This document shows, in pieces, positions 1 to 13,481 of a DNA stretch of 64,000 nucleotides. Origin of the DNA: Lotus japonicus (Eukaryota; Streptophyta; Magnoliopsida; Fabales; Fabaceae); NCBI RefSeq assembly GCF_012489685.1, contig NC_080041.1, positions 108,283,760 to 108,347,759 of the forward strand, read 5' to 3'. A program made the translations under genes and the position numbers. Position 1 is the first letter of the stretch; every line of letters starts with the position of its first letter. Under the pieces are notes generated by a model. That model was given only the letters and a program-made list of their open reading frames with translations. It was not told the origin of the DNA and searched no databases.

Positions 1-213
1 CCCATTTATTGCTGACTTGAAGATTCTCTTCTGAAGTTGTTAAATCATCACATGTTGACTCTTCAAACTTCAATGGTTAGATTTTCATGCCTTTTCATGA
101 AGTAAATTGCTAAGTTGCTACCATAAATAAACACAAGAAATCAGTATTACTTACATAAACTATGGAAGGATAATGATGTTAATTTCCACATCTTATGTTT
201 TATATTGTAACTT

Positions 214-1525
214 GGCTTAATTCCACTTTGGGCCCCTGATGTTTCACAAATGTGCGGTCTGCATCCCCCCATGTCTAAAATGTGCGTCAAGCTCCTTCAT
301 GTTTCTAAAGCGGTCGATTAAAGCCCTTCCGTCCATCTCCGTTAGTTGACTAACGAAAATGCTGACGTGTAACTTTTTTAATCAATAAAATATTTATTTT
401 TTAAAACAAAATAAATAAATACTAAAAATTTTCAAAAACATAAAATTCAGAAATCCAGGTTCAAGCAGCACTCATGTTCAAATGCAACCCAGTTCAAAAC
501 CCTAAATCCAGAACTCGTCAGCTTCTACTCTCACAAACCCCAGATCCAAACCCAAACCCATAAATCACAGAGAATCGAAGAAATAGAAGGGAAGACGTTG
601 GGTTTGGTATCTGAAATCCAAACCATAAATGCACAACCCAGTAGTCAGATCCGTTGCAGAAAGGCCTTGACAACACAAATCGAATGGAGAGTTGATGGTG
701 CGGGCTTGGTCGGCGGCAAAAGGCTCTGAAGGTGTCGTCGTCGACAAAGAAGGCTTTGGTGAGAGCAGAATCTTCTGAAGCGATTCCAGATTCGAATTCA
801 TCTCTGCCAGATTCGTCATCGCTTTGCATCATCAGTCCCCTTTCCTTTTCTCTTCAGATATGTGAGCATCTGGGCACTAGGGGTGATGAATTGTTGATGG
901 GTTTGGTGAAGAAAACCCAGATCCATACACAATAACAAGCACCCCAACCCGAAAATCCTCACCCATAACAGAACCAAGAAGGAAAAAGGGAGAGAAAGGG
1001 GAGGAAGATTGAAGGGTTCAGATTTTTGAAGCTTTTTCACAGTACATCACACATGAAGAAGAAGAAGAAAGTGATTGAGGTTCGGGAACAGTAGTTGCGG
1101 TGGCTGAGGCTGCAACTAATCTTTTAAAAATATTTGGGTTTTTTTAAACAGATATTTAGGGTTGGGGTTCTGGGTTTGGATTGGGTTGTATGAATTTGGG
1201 AAAGTTGAAAAGATTATTAGTTTTTTTTTCTTAAATTAAAAATTAATGGGTTTTAAGTTCAGGAGTTGAAGATGATATATAAGAGATGAATTTTATGCTT
1301 TTGTAAAATTTTAAAATTTATTTATTTATTTTATTTTTAAAAATAATATTTTATTGATTAAATAAGTGATACATTAGTATTTCCGTTAGTCAACTAACGG
1401 AGATGGACGGAAGGGCTTTAATCGACCGCTTTAGAAACATGAAGGAGCTTGAGCGCACATTTTAGATATGGGGGATGCAGACCGCACATTTGTGAAACAT
1501 CAGGGACCCAAAGTAGAATTAAGCC
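214..1525. mobile_element. Non-autonomous foldback Mutator-like element (MULE) 1
   Basis: The two ends are inverted copies of each other for about 200 bp (214-420 against 1317-1525). The outer termini read GGCTTAATTC and GAATTAAGCC. The element is flanked by a perfect 9-bp direct duplication, TTGTAACTT, at 205-213 and 1526-1534. Long terminal inverted repeats with a 9-bp duplication are the hallmark of the Mutator superfamily. The interior of about 900 bp has only short ORFs on both strands with no recognisable transposase, so the element is non-autonomous. The interior contains leader-like sequence (CT- and AAACCCTAAA-type tracts), which could be captured host DNA, but I recognise no donor gene. 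Confidence 0.85.
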
Positions 1526-1973
1526 TTGTAACTTTTAGCATTGTCTTCTTTTTCAACTAATAACACTGCTAATTTTGTCATATCAGCATTTCTTGCATTT
1601 TTTACCAATTATTTTTTAGTCATAGCATGTAGCGCTGCTGATTCATGAAACCGTGTGTCAAAACCTTGGTTACTAATTAAAGGCACGCAAGAAATCCAGC
1701 ATGCAATAAACAAGAGGAATCTAATTGAATGAGGGAATGTACAAGATAAACATTATTCTTATCAGATGGAGGTGAATGCAGCATTTCATGCGTTACTTGT
1801 GTAATAAGCATGAGGATCAACTCGCACCACTATTATGACATCTTAATTAGTTCTGTGACTTTTGTTCTACATATACAAGGATGAAAGTACACACACGACC
1901 TATCTGTTTCAGATTTGATACCCAAATAGATAAGTGATGTGAAATAAGACACTTGTCAAAGGCTGCTTTAGGG

Positions 1974-2207
1974 CATGTTTATCCTTTCTACAATTCGGTT
2001 TCTGTTCTATAATTGATTCTAAAGTCAAAATCAATGTTGAGGAGAAGCTTATTAGCATGTTTAGATAACTTATTTTTCTTCAGAGTCTATTATGTCAACT
2101 ACCCCATAATTGCTTTTGTCTTTAGAACTAATTATAGAAGCAACTAACAAAAGCTTTGGGCGGCCAAAATTAATTCTGAGAATAAATAAGCTGATTCAAA
2201 CATCATC
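1974..2207. repeat. Possible MITE of the 'CATGTTTRGAT' family
   Basis: The segment begins with GCATGTTTATCC and ends with GATTCAAACATC, which are roughly inverted ends. Internally it has the core CTTTAGAATCAATTRTAG in inverted and degenerate form. Related cores occur at about 46.9 kb and 50.1 kb in the introns of two genes. I did not find a clean target duplication, so the borders are approximate and the family assignment is inference. Confidence 0.35.
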
Positions 2208-2572
2208 ACGGATACATGACAAAAGTTTTGCATAATAGTGAAGAGTTCTGCATATTAGTGATCACTATACAAAAGTTCTGCATATTCATCACAATACATG
2301 CTAATAACTAGTGGATGATGTACATGTTAGTTATTAGTGATTGACAGGTACAGAAGTTCTGCATATATTACTATTGTTTCGTATATATTGTAGGATTTAA
2401 AGTTAATAAAAGAGAATCAACATCTCTGTCTACTTTGGGGAAAATTTCCACATCATGTAATATGATACATATTTTTTAATATAGACTTGTTTATTCCATT
2501 CATGCACAGATCAAATTAAGGTGCTGAAATACACCAACTCTTGATCTTTGCTAGCCGAAAGTAATTCATGAG

Positions 2573-2838
2573 CAGGGCCGGCCCTGGACCTGTGCAAGCA
2601 AACCACAGCCCAGGGCCTCCAAAAAGAAGGGGCCCAAAAAAAAATTCACATTAAACTTTCCCCGAAATAAAATTTAGTTATAATAATTAATGTTCAAGAT
2701 GTTGTTAATGACTTGAGCTAGTCTAGTGGTTAGTAACTGTGTATGTTATTTTTATGTATGAAATTTCAAACGTTAAAATTATTACGGGTCCATTTTTATT
2801 ATTTGTCTGAGGCCTCCAAAATGTCGGGACCGGCCCTA
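2573..2838. mobile_element. hAT-type MITE, 266 bp
   Basis: The left end reads CAGGGCCGGCCC and the right end, reversed, reads TAGGGCCGGTCC. The GGCCTCCAAAA motif also recurs inverted near both ends. A perfect 8-bp direct duplication, TTCATGAG, flanks the element at 2565-2572 and 2839-2846. An 8-bp duplication with short (C/T)AGGG termini is typical of hAT elements. There is no coding capacity, so this is a deletion derivative that needs a transposase supplied elsewhere. Confidence 0.82.
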
Positions 2839-4026
2839 TTCATGAGCTAAACATTAATGTATCAAAGAGATATTAGCCTTTCCATGCAAGTATCATGCAT
2901 GAATTTGGCACAGGATTGAAGTTTACTTAGATGGATCAAACTTGGTCTGGCCAGAAAGGTTTGCAATATTCAATAGGTCCCATTTAGAAGATTTTATTCC
3001 TGGAATCTAAATCTCATGCAATCACTTAACATCTTGGAATTGGAGGTTCATGACATCCACTGAATTCATTCAAGTGGTACATATTTGACTCCTCTTATGC
3101 AAATATCAAGTTTGAGTCTATGTATGGAAAACATCATGTTGCTCGAACAGAATTATCTCTCTGAAAGGATAGTATATTAGACCCAAAAAATATATTCCAA
3201 TCTCTGCACAAGATTCTGCAGCGGAAGGCACGCGTAAAGAGTTACGGGTGATATTAATCACACATAAGTTTAATGGTAGTAAGAGTCAAGATTCTTCCCA
3301 TATCTACAAAATCCAGATGAGCCTGTCAAGTTTCAGAGCCTATTTTGTTGTGATGTGGGAATTAAGGGTTGCTGCTGCTATCTTTATTCTTTGGTTTCAT
3401 TATTCTCCTTCTTTCTTCTCTTTTGACCGTCTCCATCCACATGTGTGTAGTCAGACCGAAGATAAACCACTAACCCTTAAGTGTCACTTTCTGATCTCCG
3501 TTCAAAATGCTATATTCATTTTAGAAAACTAAGCAAAGCCATGGAGTTGAAATTTTATCTTAAGAAGGTGGTACTTTCTCTCCTCTAAGCATATATGACA
3601 TTTATTAACCATTGTAATTCCCATGATCTAGTTAGTAGTACTAGTCCCCAAACAATGAACGAATATGCTACTAAAATGTCTCAAAGAAAATGGAAAACTT
3701 CTTTTTTCCTTTTATGAATCTTTGATACAATTTTAAACTTGATGGGGTAACTAAAATGTCTTAAACAAATATACATGTAACTCTCGCCACGGCGAAGCTT
3801 CCTTTTATTTAATTTTAATTTTAATTTAATTTAACTTTAACTCATACTAGTTGTGAAATTTAAATTCCAAAACATATTTTTATAGTATGGTTCAGTTGAT
3901 ATCTTGTATTGTATAGTATAAAGTTTGATAGGATAAGAGATAATAAAATTAATATATTATATGCAGTTTGGTGATACACCGTATAACTTATTATATTGTT
4001 TAAAATTGTACAATCATATGTTTGGT

Positions 4027-4226
4027 GTAAGGTAGTGGTAGTAGAAATGGCAGCAACGGTGGCGATAGAGGGTGATAGTTGTGACGATAGTGACAGTGGT
4101 GGACTGGTGGGTGATGGCGATAAAGTAGTGGCGATAGTGGAGGTGGCAATAGTGGTAGTGGGGATGATGGTGGTGGAGTTGGTTGTGGTGGTGGCGATTA
4201 CCGTAGCGGTGGTGGTGCCGACAGTG
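4027..4226 (+). repeat. GTGG/GGTGAT-rich simple sequence
   Basis: This is a purine-biased tract built on GTGGYGATAG-like units with no strict period. It translates into a Val/Gly/Asp-rich low-complexity ORF that I do not regard as a gene. A C-rich counterpart (CACCATCACC on the + strand) appears at about 17050-17140. Confidence 0.5.
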
Positions 4227-4750
4227 CTATAGTTGATTATTATGGTTATTTTTTATATAAAAAAATGAATGTAATATCTTACGTTCATTTTTTTTAGATG
4301 AATATCTTACGTTCATAATAATATTAAATATGTCATAAAAATTGATATTAAATAGTTTTAAATGATTGATTTAGAAATTAACTCAAAAATTTTGTATTTT
4401 ATGTTTTCGTATATACACTTGGAAGATTAAAAAGGTTTTGGATTTTTGGTATATTGATTCATAGCATTACAAATTAGAAAAAAATTAGAATGTAATTAGG
4501 ATTAGAAAAAAACCTTAAATATGTGATACATATTTAAAAAAAATGAGATAAAAAATTTGAAAAGGTATAATGCATGCCGATAAAATACTCTTATACCATC
4601 TGTGCATGACGCGAGATTAATGCTAGTGCACACTATTGATGGTAAAGAACAGGCGAAAACCATATGTTAATTGAGTGTCGGAGAGTCACCATGGTTCAAG
4701 TAACCGCGGGCTGCTAAAAAAAATCCTCAAGCAGCAAATGGACTCTGGAT

Positions 4751-4803
4751 TGGGCCGTCAAGTCTTCTTACTGTAAGCCCAGAAAAGCATTGGCCCCAGC
4801 CCA
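4751..4803. promoter_or_regulatory. Cluster of site II (TGGGCY) motifs upstream of CCT6
   Basis: TGGGCC occurs at 4751-4756. Two inverted copies (AGCCCA) lie near 4776-4781 and 4798-4803, about 230-285 bp before the CCT6 start codon. TGGGCY site II elements bind TCP-class factors and are enriched in promoters of plant housekeeping and growth genes. That fits a chaperonin subunit, but the activity here is inferred from the motif only. Confidence 0.4.
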
Positions 4804-5035
4804 CCATAAAATAGACTCCTTGTAAACGACACAGCGTATATGAAAGCATTCGTCAAAACGGCAAGACGGAAAGCACTCCCTGTTGTTCAGAGTGAAAACT
4901 GAAACCCCTAGCTAGCTCTACTACAAAACCCGCTTCTCTTCTCCTCTCTTCTCTTCTTCTTCTCCATTAGTGTTGTGTGTTCCTTCATCGCGCTGCACTT
5001 TCGTGTTCATTTCGCTCTCAAATCTCACCGGAAAG

Positions 5036-8000
5036 ATGTCGCTGCGAGTTCTGAACCCTAACGCCGAAGTGCTGAACAAATCGGCCGCACTTCACATGAA
5101 CATCAATGCCGCCAAGGGCTTGCAAGATGTCCTCAAAACCAATCTCGGTCCCAAAGGCACCATCAAAATGTACTCTCTCCTTTCTCTTCTTCTCTTCTTC
5201 GCTTTTCCATTTCACTTTCCTCTCTCACTCACGCTCTCTCTCTATGAATCAGGCTTGTTGGTGGCGCCGGCGACATCAAACTCACCAAAGACGGTAACAC
5301 TCTCTTGAAAGAAATGGTCAGTTTCTAACTTTGTTATCGATCTACGAATAGGTTTATTTGATTCAAAAAATAATGGTGTGGAATGCTGATCTCGTTTTTT
5401 TTGGTTTGTTCGTGGTTGCAGCAAATCCAGAACCCGACGGCTATTATGATTGCTAGGACGGCCGTGGCGCAGGATGACATCAGTGGAGATGGTACCACTT
5501 CTACTGTCATCTTCATTGGCGAACTCATGAAGCAGTCCGAGCGTTACATCGATGAAGGTTATTCACTTTGTTACAGTATTGCTTATACACATATTTTTTT
5601 GAATGGTAAATGATTGTAGAGTTATTCATTGTATTGTAGTTGTACACCCTAATACGCGGCTATTAATCTTTAAACGAAGTTTCCTGGTTGTTTTATGATT
5701 TCCCTGCCACATTGACAAATGGGAAATTAGGAATCACCATTACTAGCTTCTTGCTTTTAGTGTGTTGTAATTGGTTGCTTATTATGGTTAGTTTGGGAGA
5801 GATTTAGAGAAGTAGAAAAATGTGACTTGGGGGATGATAAGAAGTTCTCTGCAACAGATAAACATAAATAAGTACATATCTAAAACATGTAATTAACTCC
5901 AGAGTCTATTTGTTTGTCTGTACGAGCAATCCTCTTGAAACAACCATGAGTTGTGCGCTGAGGAGATTTGATAAATGTAATCCTTTCCTGAGGGAGGGTT
6001 AGAGGAAAACAGAGCCCAAAATGCAAAGGATGTGGATGGGCATTTTTTTTCGTGTCTTTTTTGGTCATTTCTTTGAGACAATGTCTGAATGAATGTTCCA
6101 GGTATGCATCCACGTGTATTGGTTGATGGTTTTGATATTGCAAAAAGAGCAACTCTGCAATTTCTTGAGAAGTTTAAGACTCCTGTTGTGATGGGTGATG
6201 AGCCTGACAAGGAGATCCTTAAGATGGTAGCAAGAACAACCCTGAGGACAAAGGTAAATCTCATTTTATATATCTCTGTTTGCTGTTACTGACAGAATGA
6301 CCAAATATTTGTCAACATAATTTTCACTAAGCATCACATACTTATTGTTATTTTATTTTCCTTCTCATTTGCAGTTGTACGAGTCACTTGCAGATCAATT
6401 GACCGATATAATTGTTAAGGCGGTGAGTACATATGGAGGTGTTGACATTTTAGTTTTAGTCCTTCTAAATATTTTTGCATGTTTTTTGTTTGGACATTTG
6501 ACTAAGCTGATGATGCTTAATGTTGGACCTTTTACAATTGGGTGTTCATTGAATTGTGGTTTTTCTATGATAGGTTTTATGCATCCGTAAGCCTGAGGAA
6601 GGAGTTGATTTGTTTATGGTGGAGATTATGCACATGCGGCACAAGTTTGATGTTGACACACGCTTGGTATGTTTTATAATTACTGCCACTCTTCTGCTGA
6701 CCAGATTTAGTTAGTTGTTTATTATTTTTATAATTTTCTTGAGACCCATACGATGTATTTACATCTAATAATGATGTTGCATTTTAACTCCTTATTTTTG
6801 CTAGTAAATTTATAGTTTCAACTGAATATTACTCCAGCGATGATCTCAGGTATACGAGATATCGAAGGCTGTAGCTTCTAGTTATGGACTTCTAATCTAA
6901 TTGTTTGTTTGGTTTGGTATAGTAGTTGACATTCTTTAAACTTGGTTGCCAAACTGAATGTAGACTGCATAGGTTGTTTTCCGGATTGGGATTTGATGCC
7001 TGGCTAAGATATAAAGAGACAAATTTACTTCTGAAAAATGTTTAAACATGGAGAAGCTGTTCGAGTATAAAAACAAAAAAGTACTCAAATACATTTAAAG
7101 ATAAATAAATTTATTTTATGCTAAAAAAACGCTCATATAGGAACGACCTTTCTAAGAATCTCATCCATACCTGCCAAATAAGATAATTATATTTGTCATC
7201 CCTGTCTACATTTACCCCTGTTGTCCTGGTAAGCAAGGATGAAAATAATATTTGATCTCACTTTCCCTCTTTATCAAATATGAACAGTTGTTAAGCTTAT
7301 CTCTTGCCTATTTCTCTGTGGCTTAGAAAAGCTCAGTAACTTGTTGCCTGTGCTTCCATAACTGATACAGACCAATTTTGACTATGATTACAAATTGTTG
7401 TTGGATTAGAGGCCTAGGGTTTACTCTGTAACTCTCTAGAGAAGTAGCAAGAGGAAGAGTTGTGAGGAGATCTAAAGCACAGTGGTTAAAAGAAAAGATT
7501 ATGTTAATTTAATATCTTAACTCATAATTAAAATGTGTAAATGAACTAAGCTACATCCTTGTGCTACTGTTAAAGATAAATAAATTTATTTTATGCTAAA
7601 AAAACGCTCATATAGCAACGACCTTTCTAAGAATCTCATCCATACCTGCCAAATAAGATAATTATATTTGTCATCCCTGTCTACATTTACCCCTGTTGTC
7701 CTGGTAAGCAAGGATGAAAATAATATTTGATCTCACTTTCCCTCTTTATCAAATATGAACAGTTGTTAAGCTTATCTCTTGCCTATTTCTCTGTGGCTTA
7801 GAAAAGCTCAGTAACTTGTTGCCTGTGCTTCCATAACTGATACAGACCAATTTTGACTATGATTACAAATTGTTGTTGGATTAGAGGCCTAGGGTTTACT
7901 CTGTAACTCTCTAGAGAAGTAGCAAGAGGAAGAGTTGTGAGGAGATCTAAAGCACAGTGGTTAAAAGAAAAGCTTATGTTAATTTAATATCTTAACTCAT

Positions 8001-11000
8001 AATTAAAATGTGTAAATGAACTAAGCTACATCCTTGTGCTACTGTATTACTGTAGCATAGGCAGTATTCTTCATCTACAAAACATAAATAGCAACTAATA
8101 TTTATCTATCATTTTTCACATATTTCACATTTATTTATATTGCACCGTGGCTCTCTGTACTGGGTTTACCTAAGCAGTTTATCAAATAACTCTTGCAATC
8201 AGCCAAATCACTGGATTTGTTTTTCTAGGTTGAGGGTCTTGTCCTTGATCATGGTTCTAGGCACCCTGACATGAAACGACATGCTGAGAACTGCCATATC
8301 TTGACATGCAATGTATCTTTGGAGTATGAGAAGAGGTAATCTAGCTGAGTTTTGCCAATATGTGTACGTGTGTGTGTCAGTTAAAATGGCAGTTACTTGG
8401 TGTTTTTAACCTGTTTCTATTCACACGTCAGTGTATTTGAAGAGCTAAGACTCTATCACACTCACTTCTTAATCTGTATACCCAAACAAGGCTGTTCTAG
8501 AACTATTGATAATGTTGAAACTAATGTATGAAGTTTTTAATATTCGCCAGTTAAAAAGAGTATAAAAACCAAGAATTTTGAAGTTTTTCTTCTGGTGATA
8601 ACCGTGTGTTGTTAGCTTTACTCAATTGGTCTCTGTTCTGGTGATTGCGTAGTTTCTGTTCATCAGAAAATGTTAAATTAGTATGCTCACATCAAATTTT
8701 TGTGATTTTTATGTTAACTCTGTCTTACTAAGAATGGCTTTGTTAACCAAGAACAAATTATTCATTCATGTACTAAATGGAAAAATTGGATACTCACTTT
8801 AAAAATGTCTTTATCATATATCTGAATTGTACGTTTACACTTTCTTTGTCGAAAAAATGTTTTTAACCTAAAACAAATCTAGTGTAAATTTACTACAGGG
8901 ATTTTTTTTTATTTCATTCCTCTATTTTGCTGGCATTACAATGATAAATTTAATAATTATACATTTATACTTGCATAAACATTGTTTGGTGAATAGTCTT
9001 ATCACATTAGTTAATGCTGGATCCATTGTATGTTTTTTTATCATCGGATTCCTGACCTTATGAACTCATTAGTTCTCTTGGATGGCTGGATGTAGTCTGT
9101 GACTAACCGAGTCAATCTTTTGTCCTCTCAGTGAAGTAAATGCAGGTTTTTTCTACTCAAATGCTGACCAGAGAGAGGCTATGGTTGTTGCTGAAAGGCG
9201 CCAGGTTGATGAGAAAGTTCAAAAAATTATTGAGCTGAAAAAACAGGTAGAAAAGACATACTCAATACGTTTTTGTTTGTTATATTGCAATCATAATATT
9301 TCTCATCGCATTTTTCTAATTGCCTCCATACTTGTATGTGCAGGTTTGTTCAGGTAATGATAGCAACTTTGTTGTCATCAACCAAAAAGGAATTGACCCC
9401 CCATCACTGGACATGCTGGCAAGGGAAGGAGTAAGTAACGTACCATTATATTTAAGAAGTCCTTCAAATTTACTATTGTAAAATAGCTACTTCATGCAAA
9501 ATATTCTTTGGAATTTGATTATGTACTGGGCATTGTACGCAGGGATTTAGGGCTTTTAGAATTTAATGTTTCAAGAGAATTTAACTGTGATTTTCTTTCC
9601 TTTTTCAATGAAAAATTTTCTGACAATGAAGTCAGGCGCTTTGGATATTTTGGTAATGTATGGAATTGGTGCTAGAGCTGCAGTATTTGTTTGTTTTCTT
9701 TTTTTGAAATAATCATGAGACTTGTGATTCACTGATATGTCTAAATGTATTGATTGAGTGTGTTGCTGAGCTGTAGATGGCCATGGCGCCAATTGCATAT
9801 TTTTTAGCCATTACTCGAGCTGACATATTCATTTTCCTTGTATATCATCTACTGATAATTTTATCCTTGTGTTTTAGATAATTGCTCTTCGTAGAGCAAA
9901 GAGAAGAAACATGGAAAGATTGGTTTTGGCATGTGGAGGAGAGGCAGTGAACTCTGTAGATGATTTGACTCCTGAATGCCTGGGTTGGGCAGGATTGGTA
10001 TATGAGCATGTCCTTGGTGAAGAGAAATATACATTTGTGGAAAATGTTAAGAATCCCTTCTCTTGCACAATCTTGATTAAAGGTACATCATCCTTTTACA
10101 TATAGTGAGTTTGTCCAGTGTATCCTTCTATGTTTTTCTTTTTTTTACGTCATTTGCTATACATCTTAGGAGCAAACTTTGTGTCAATTTATTATCACTA
10201 TTGTTGTATTTGATTGAGATATGATGGTTGCAATGATGTGTCATGGTGCAGGTCCTAATGACCACACAATAGCTCAGATCAAAGATGCTGTCCGTGATGG
10301 TTTGAGGGCAGTAAAGAACACCATTGAAGATGAATCTGTTGTCTTAGTAAGACTTCTTGTTTGGTCAATCAGTTATTTTGATGCCTGTATTATACAATTT
10401 TTTTTTTGTGTGATAGACTTGAGATGAATTTCCTTGTCCATGTTCAGGGGGCTGGTGCATTTGAAGTTGCTGCTAGACAATATCTGATTAATGACGTTAA
10501 GAAAACAGTTCAAGGGGTAATATGAATACTCTCACTATTTCCATGCTTATATTGTTCTTTATCTGTCAATTACATTTCAACACTGATGTTTATAACCTTG
10601 AATCAGCGTGCACAACTTGGTGTTGAAGCTTTTGCTGATGCACTTCTTGTGGTGCCTAAGACACTAGCTGAAAACTCTGGGCTTGACACTCAAGATGTGA
10701 TAATTTCCCTTACGGTATGCTTCCTTTAAATGTATTGTACTTGTCTTCACATCCCTAATGGGATTGTTTAGATATGCTCATATGAAGTGGGAGACAAATT
10801 GGCATTATTATTATACTTGCTGAGTGCTGTTTCAGGGAGAGCATGACAGAGGAAATGTTGTGGGATTGTGCCAAAACACTGGAGAACCTATAGACCCTCA
10901 AATGGAGGGTATTTTTGACAATTATGCTGTGAAGCGCCAAATCATAAACTCTGGGTATGGTTGAACCTTGACTGTACACTTCAAATCTGCTTCCCATATC

Positions 11001-11255
11001 CATGTTCTCCTGCATCAAGTTTCGTTACTAATTTTTATGATATTATTACAGCTAGTTAATTTGAAAACTTTATTTGAAAATTCCACATTTATTTGCATCA
11101 AAACAATAATTTTCATGTACATTGATTTGTGTTGCAATCATGTAATCTTATCTCTTTTACTGTCCATGCAATACTACAGGCCTGTTATAGCATCCCAGTT
11201 GCTATTGGTGGATGAAGTTATTCGTGCTGGACGTAACATGCGGAAGCCAACTTAG
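5036..11255 (+). CDS. CCT6: T-complex protein 1 (CCT/TRiC) subunit zeta
   Basis: This is one subunit of the cytosolic eight-membered CCT chaperonin, which folds actin, tubulin and other proteins with ATP. Fifteen exons join into 535 codons plus stop: 5036-5169, 5253-5316, 5422-5557, 6102-6253, 6375-6422, 6574-6666, 8229-8335, 9132-9246, 9344-9430, 9878-10082, 10252-10346, 10448-10516, 10607-10714, 10836-10954 and 11180-11255. All introns are GT..AG. The protein starts [19 protein letters not shown], a zeta signature. It has the group II nucleotide-binding motifs NLGPKGT (about 36-42), KDGN (58-61) and GDGTT (88-92). It ends [15 protein letters not shown]. The length equals the usual zeta length of about 535. 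An internal 475-bp tandem duplication enlarges intron 6 but leaves the coding sequence intact. No lesion is visible, so it should be functional. Confidence 0.96.
7095..8044 (+). repeat. 475-bp tandem duplication inside CCT6 intron 6
   Basis: The segment 7095-7569 is repeated immediately at 7570-8044. By eye I find about two substitutions between the copies (G to C near 7141/7616, and A to C in the AAGATT/AAGCTT site), so identity exceeds 99%. The copy junction coincides with the short shared sequence TTAAAG. It lies well inside the intron and does not include the splice sites. Confidence 0.93.
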
Positions 11256-12132
11256 ATGTTCTTTCTTGCCTGGAGCTTCTCTTTCGAACAGGGCTTGCGT
11301 TCAACTTCCTTTATTTCGTGGTGTCAGAAATTGTTGTGACTCGCTACTTTTAATCGAGAGCTTACCTTAAAAGTGAAGCATGGGTTTTGTTTCTTTTTTC
11401 CTTTTTTTTTTCTTTTTGCTTTCTCAAATGCTGTGTAATCTAAGTCCACTATGACTGAATTTTGGGCCATTACTACTTTAGGAATTTGTAAGCATGATTT
11501 ATTTTGTAGATCTAGTTGAAAGTTTGTTTTACCTTGAAAAGATGCTTTTGTTTCAATCAGTAGAAGCAGGTAGCACCACCAACCATCAATCTTTCGTTCT
11601 TATTGGATGGCCTGGTTTTATCCATCATGGTATGTGTATGAAATGTAGTAGCATTGAATAGAATGGTTCAAAAAGAAAATTCAATTTTTTTATTTTTACT
11701 TTCGGATAGTTAATTGTCATTCTGCATTCTCAACGTTCTAAACAAATCATGTGGTCAATGAATGTATTGAAGGCTTTGATCAAAGGGTATAAAATAACAT
11801 ATCAAGGCATGCCATTTTATATTTACTTCCAGGCTTCATTATCCTCTATCTTAAAAGCATGTCGCGTGCACTCTAGTAAAACCAATATTTGCTTTGGAAA
11901 TTGCTTAAATGGCAGCTCAAATTAAGGGTTGTTATGCGGTAGACCATTGTAAAAGTGGTATGTGATGGTTTACGGGTGGATCACTTTTAAAATGGTCTGA
12001 AGTGTGTGTTAGACTGTTAGGTATAAAAATGGGTAGTGGCTTGTGGGCACGTGCTGTCTTACTCCATTGCAATTTGCTGACCGACGCACTCGTGGTGGAA
12101 CCTTATCATTACATTGATTAATCACAACAACT
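11256..12132 (+). other. CCT6 3' untranslated region and short intergenic DNA
   Basis: The first 200-300 bp after the stop codon are the likely 3' UTR of CCT6, with T-rich tracts near 11390-11420. The rest, up to the Mutator-like element, is AT-rich sequence in which I see no gene, repeat or RNA. Confidence 0.5.
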
Positions 12133-12141
12133 AAAAGTTTA

Positions 12142-13481
12142 GGTGCCCACTAGGGTGGGGAACTAACATTTTGGTCCACCGGTGCACCAGGGGGATATTT
12201 TAGACTTTTCCCCTTCCTTTCCTTCTCCCTTCCACTCTACCCTGAGTACTCTCCCTCACTGCCTCCCAGAACATCACCTACTGTCAGAAAGAGGCACGGC
12301 GGCTCCGGTCACCGGAGCTCCGAGTTACTGCCACCCACTCGATCACAGGAGCTCCAAGCCGACGATTATGGGAAAACACCATAGCCAGTCCTTTCTCCTA
12401 CGCTTCTTCCTCTTCTCCCTCACGTCCCAGAAAATCAAAGCCAATGTTGCGATTGAGATGAAGAGGGTCTGGGTTTCTGATTTTCAGAGGGGTTAGATTT
12501 CTGAAATTGCGAAGAAGAAACAGATTTGAGAACATCAAAACTGATTCTCACTCAGATCTAGGGTTTCTCTACCACCAAGCAAGGGATACTATGAAGATTG
12601 TGTTTCAGATCTGGGTTTTATGGTGTCGGAGATGTCATCGGAGATGGAGATGCGGCGGCGGACATGCATCCCAACTGTTGGTTGCAAGGGTTTGCAGATC
12701 TGGAATTTTTCCATTGATGTTCATGAATGCAGACTTCTGGGTTTCTAACTCATGGGTCTTACAAATATGTATTTGGCTTCCAAATCTCTATTTGATCAAC
12801 AATAAATAATAAATTCTCTTGATTTTCATTTGTTGATAAAAGGATATGACAGTGGGATAATGCTTTTTCTTCACACGGCAGGTTAAAATCTTGCCAAATT
12901 CAATGATGGGTGGGGTAGGATGCATATGCATCATGCAATTGAATAAGGAAACAGTGGCATCATCAGCGTCGTGAATGGATAAAGAGACAGCATACCTTGT
13001 TCGATGAAACAACAATCGGAGATTTAACGGATTTTTTAGGTTTCTTTCTCACTTGGTTCTGTTTTTTGTTTTTTGTTTTATTTAGGATTTGAAGGTACTT
13101 GTGAAGAAGAATGATTTATTTTTAGATTAATTGTTGATCATCTTGTGAAGAAGAGTGATTGAGCTTGCAAATCTGGGATTTTTCCATTGATTTGGAATTT
13201 ATTTTATTTTCTACAAGGTGGCGATGGAAGCTTGCTGGAGAACTTTTTGTTACATTGGATTCCAACATGAACTAGGAAGAAGGTGAAGATGCTTCTGAAC
13301 GAACGAGTAGTGAAGAACATGAAGAAAGAAGAGGGGTTTCAATTTCCATTTTTACCCTTTTAATTATCATCGAATCCTAACCGTTCAGTTAAAGAATATT
13401 CCAAGATTCTTAGATCTAATGGTGTTTGACCCCTGGTTCACCGGTGGACTAAAAAAAAGGTTACCCACCCTAGTGGGCACC
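12142..13481. mobile_element. Non-autonomous Mutator-like element (MULE) 2
   Basis: The ends are inverted copies over about 50 bp. The outermost bases are GGTGCCCACTAGGGTGGG on the left and CCCACCCTAGTGGGCACC on the right. A further shared segment is TCCACCGGTG. A perfect 9-bp direct duplication, AAAAGTTTA, flanks it at 12133-12141 and 13482-13490. The interior has short ORFs (for example 12182-12496) with CT-rich leader-like sequence and GGCGGCGG runs, but nothing resembling a transposase. The right end lies about 205 bp before the start codon of the reductase gene at 13686, so it sits in that gene's promoter region. Confidence 0.85.

Larger units (their letters stand above)
1535..4740. other. 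Intergenic interval with small repeats
   Basis: I see no convincing gene here. The stretch holds a hAT-type MITE at 2573-2838, a possible MITE at about 1974-2207, short repeats of TTCTGCATAT near 2240-2365 and a GTGG-rich tract at 4027-4226. The longest ORF (3248-3532, +) matches nothing I know and lacks coding character. The remaining sequence is AT-rich and unremarkable. Confidence 0.6.

Noticed and set aside
3248..3532. A 94-codon + strand ORF
   Set aside because: No recognisable domain and no promoter or splicing context.
4027..4226. A Val/Gly/Asp-rich ORF
   Set aside because: It is a translation of simple GTGG-type repeats.
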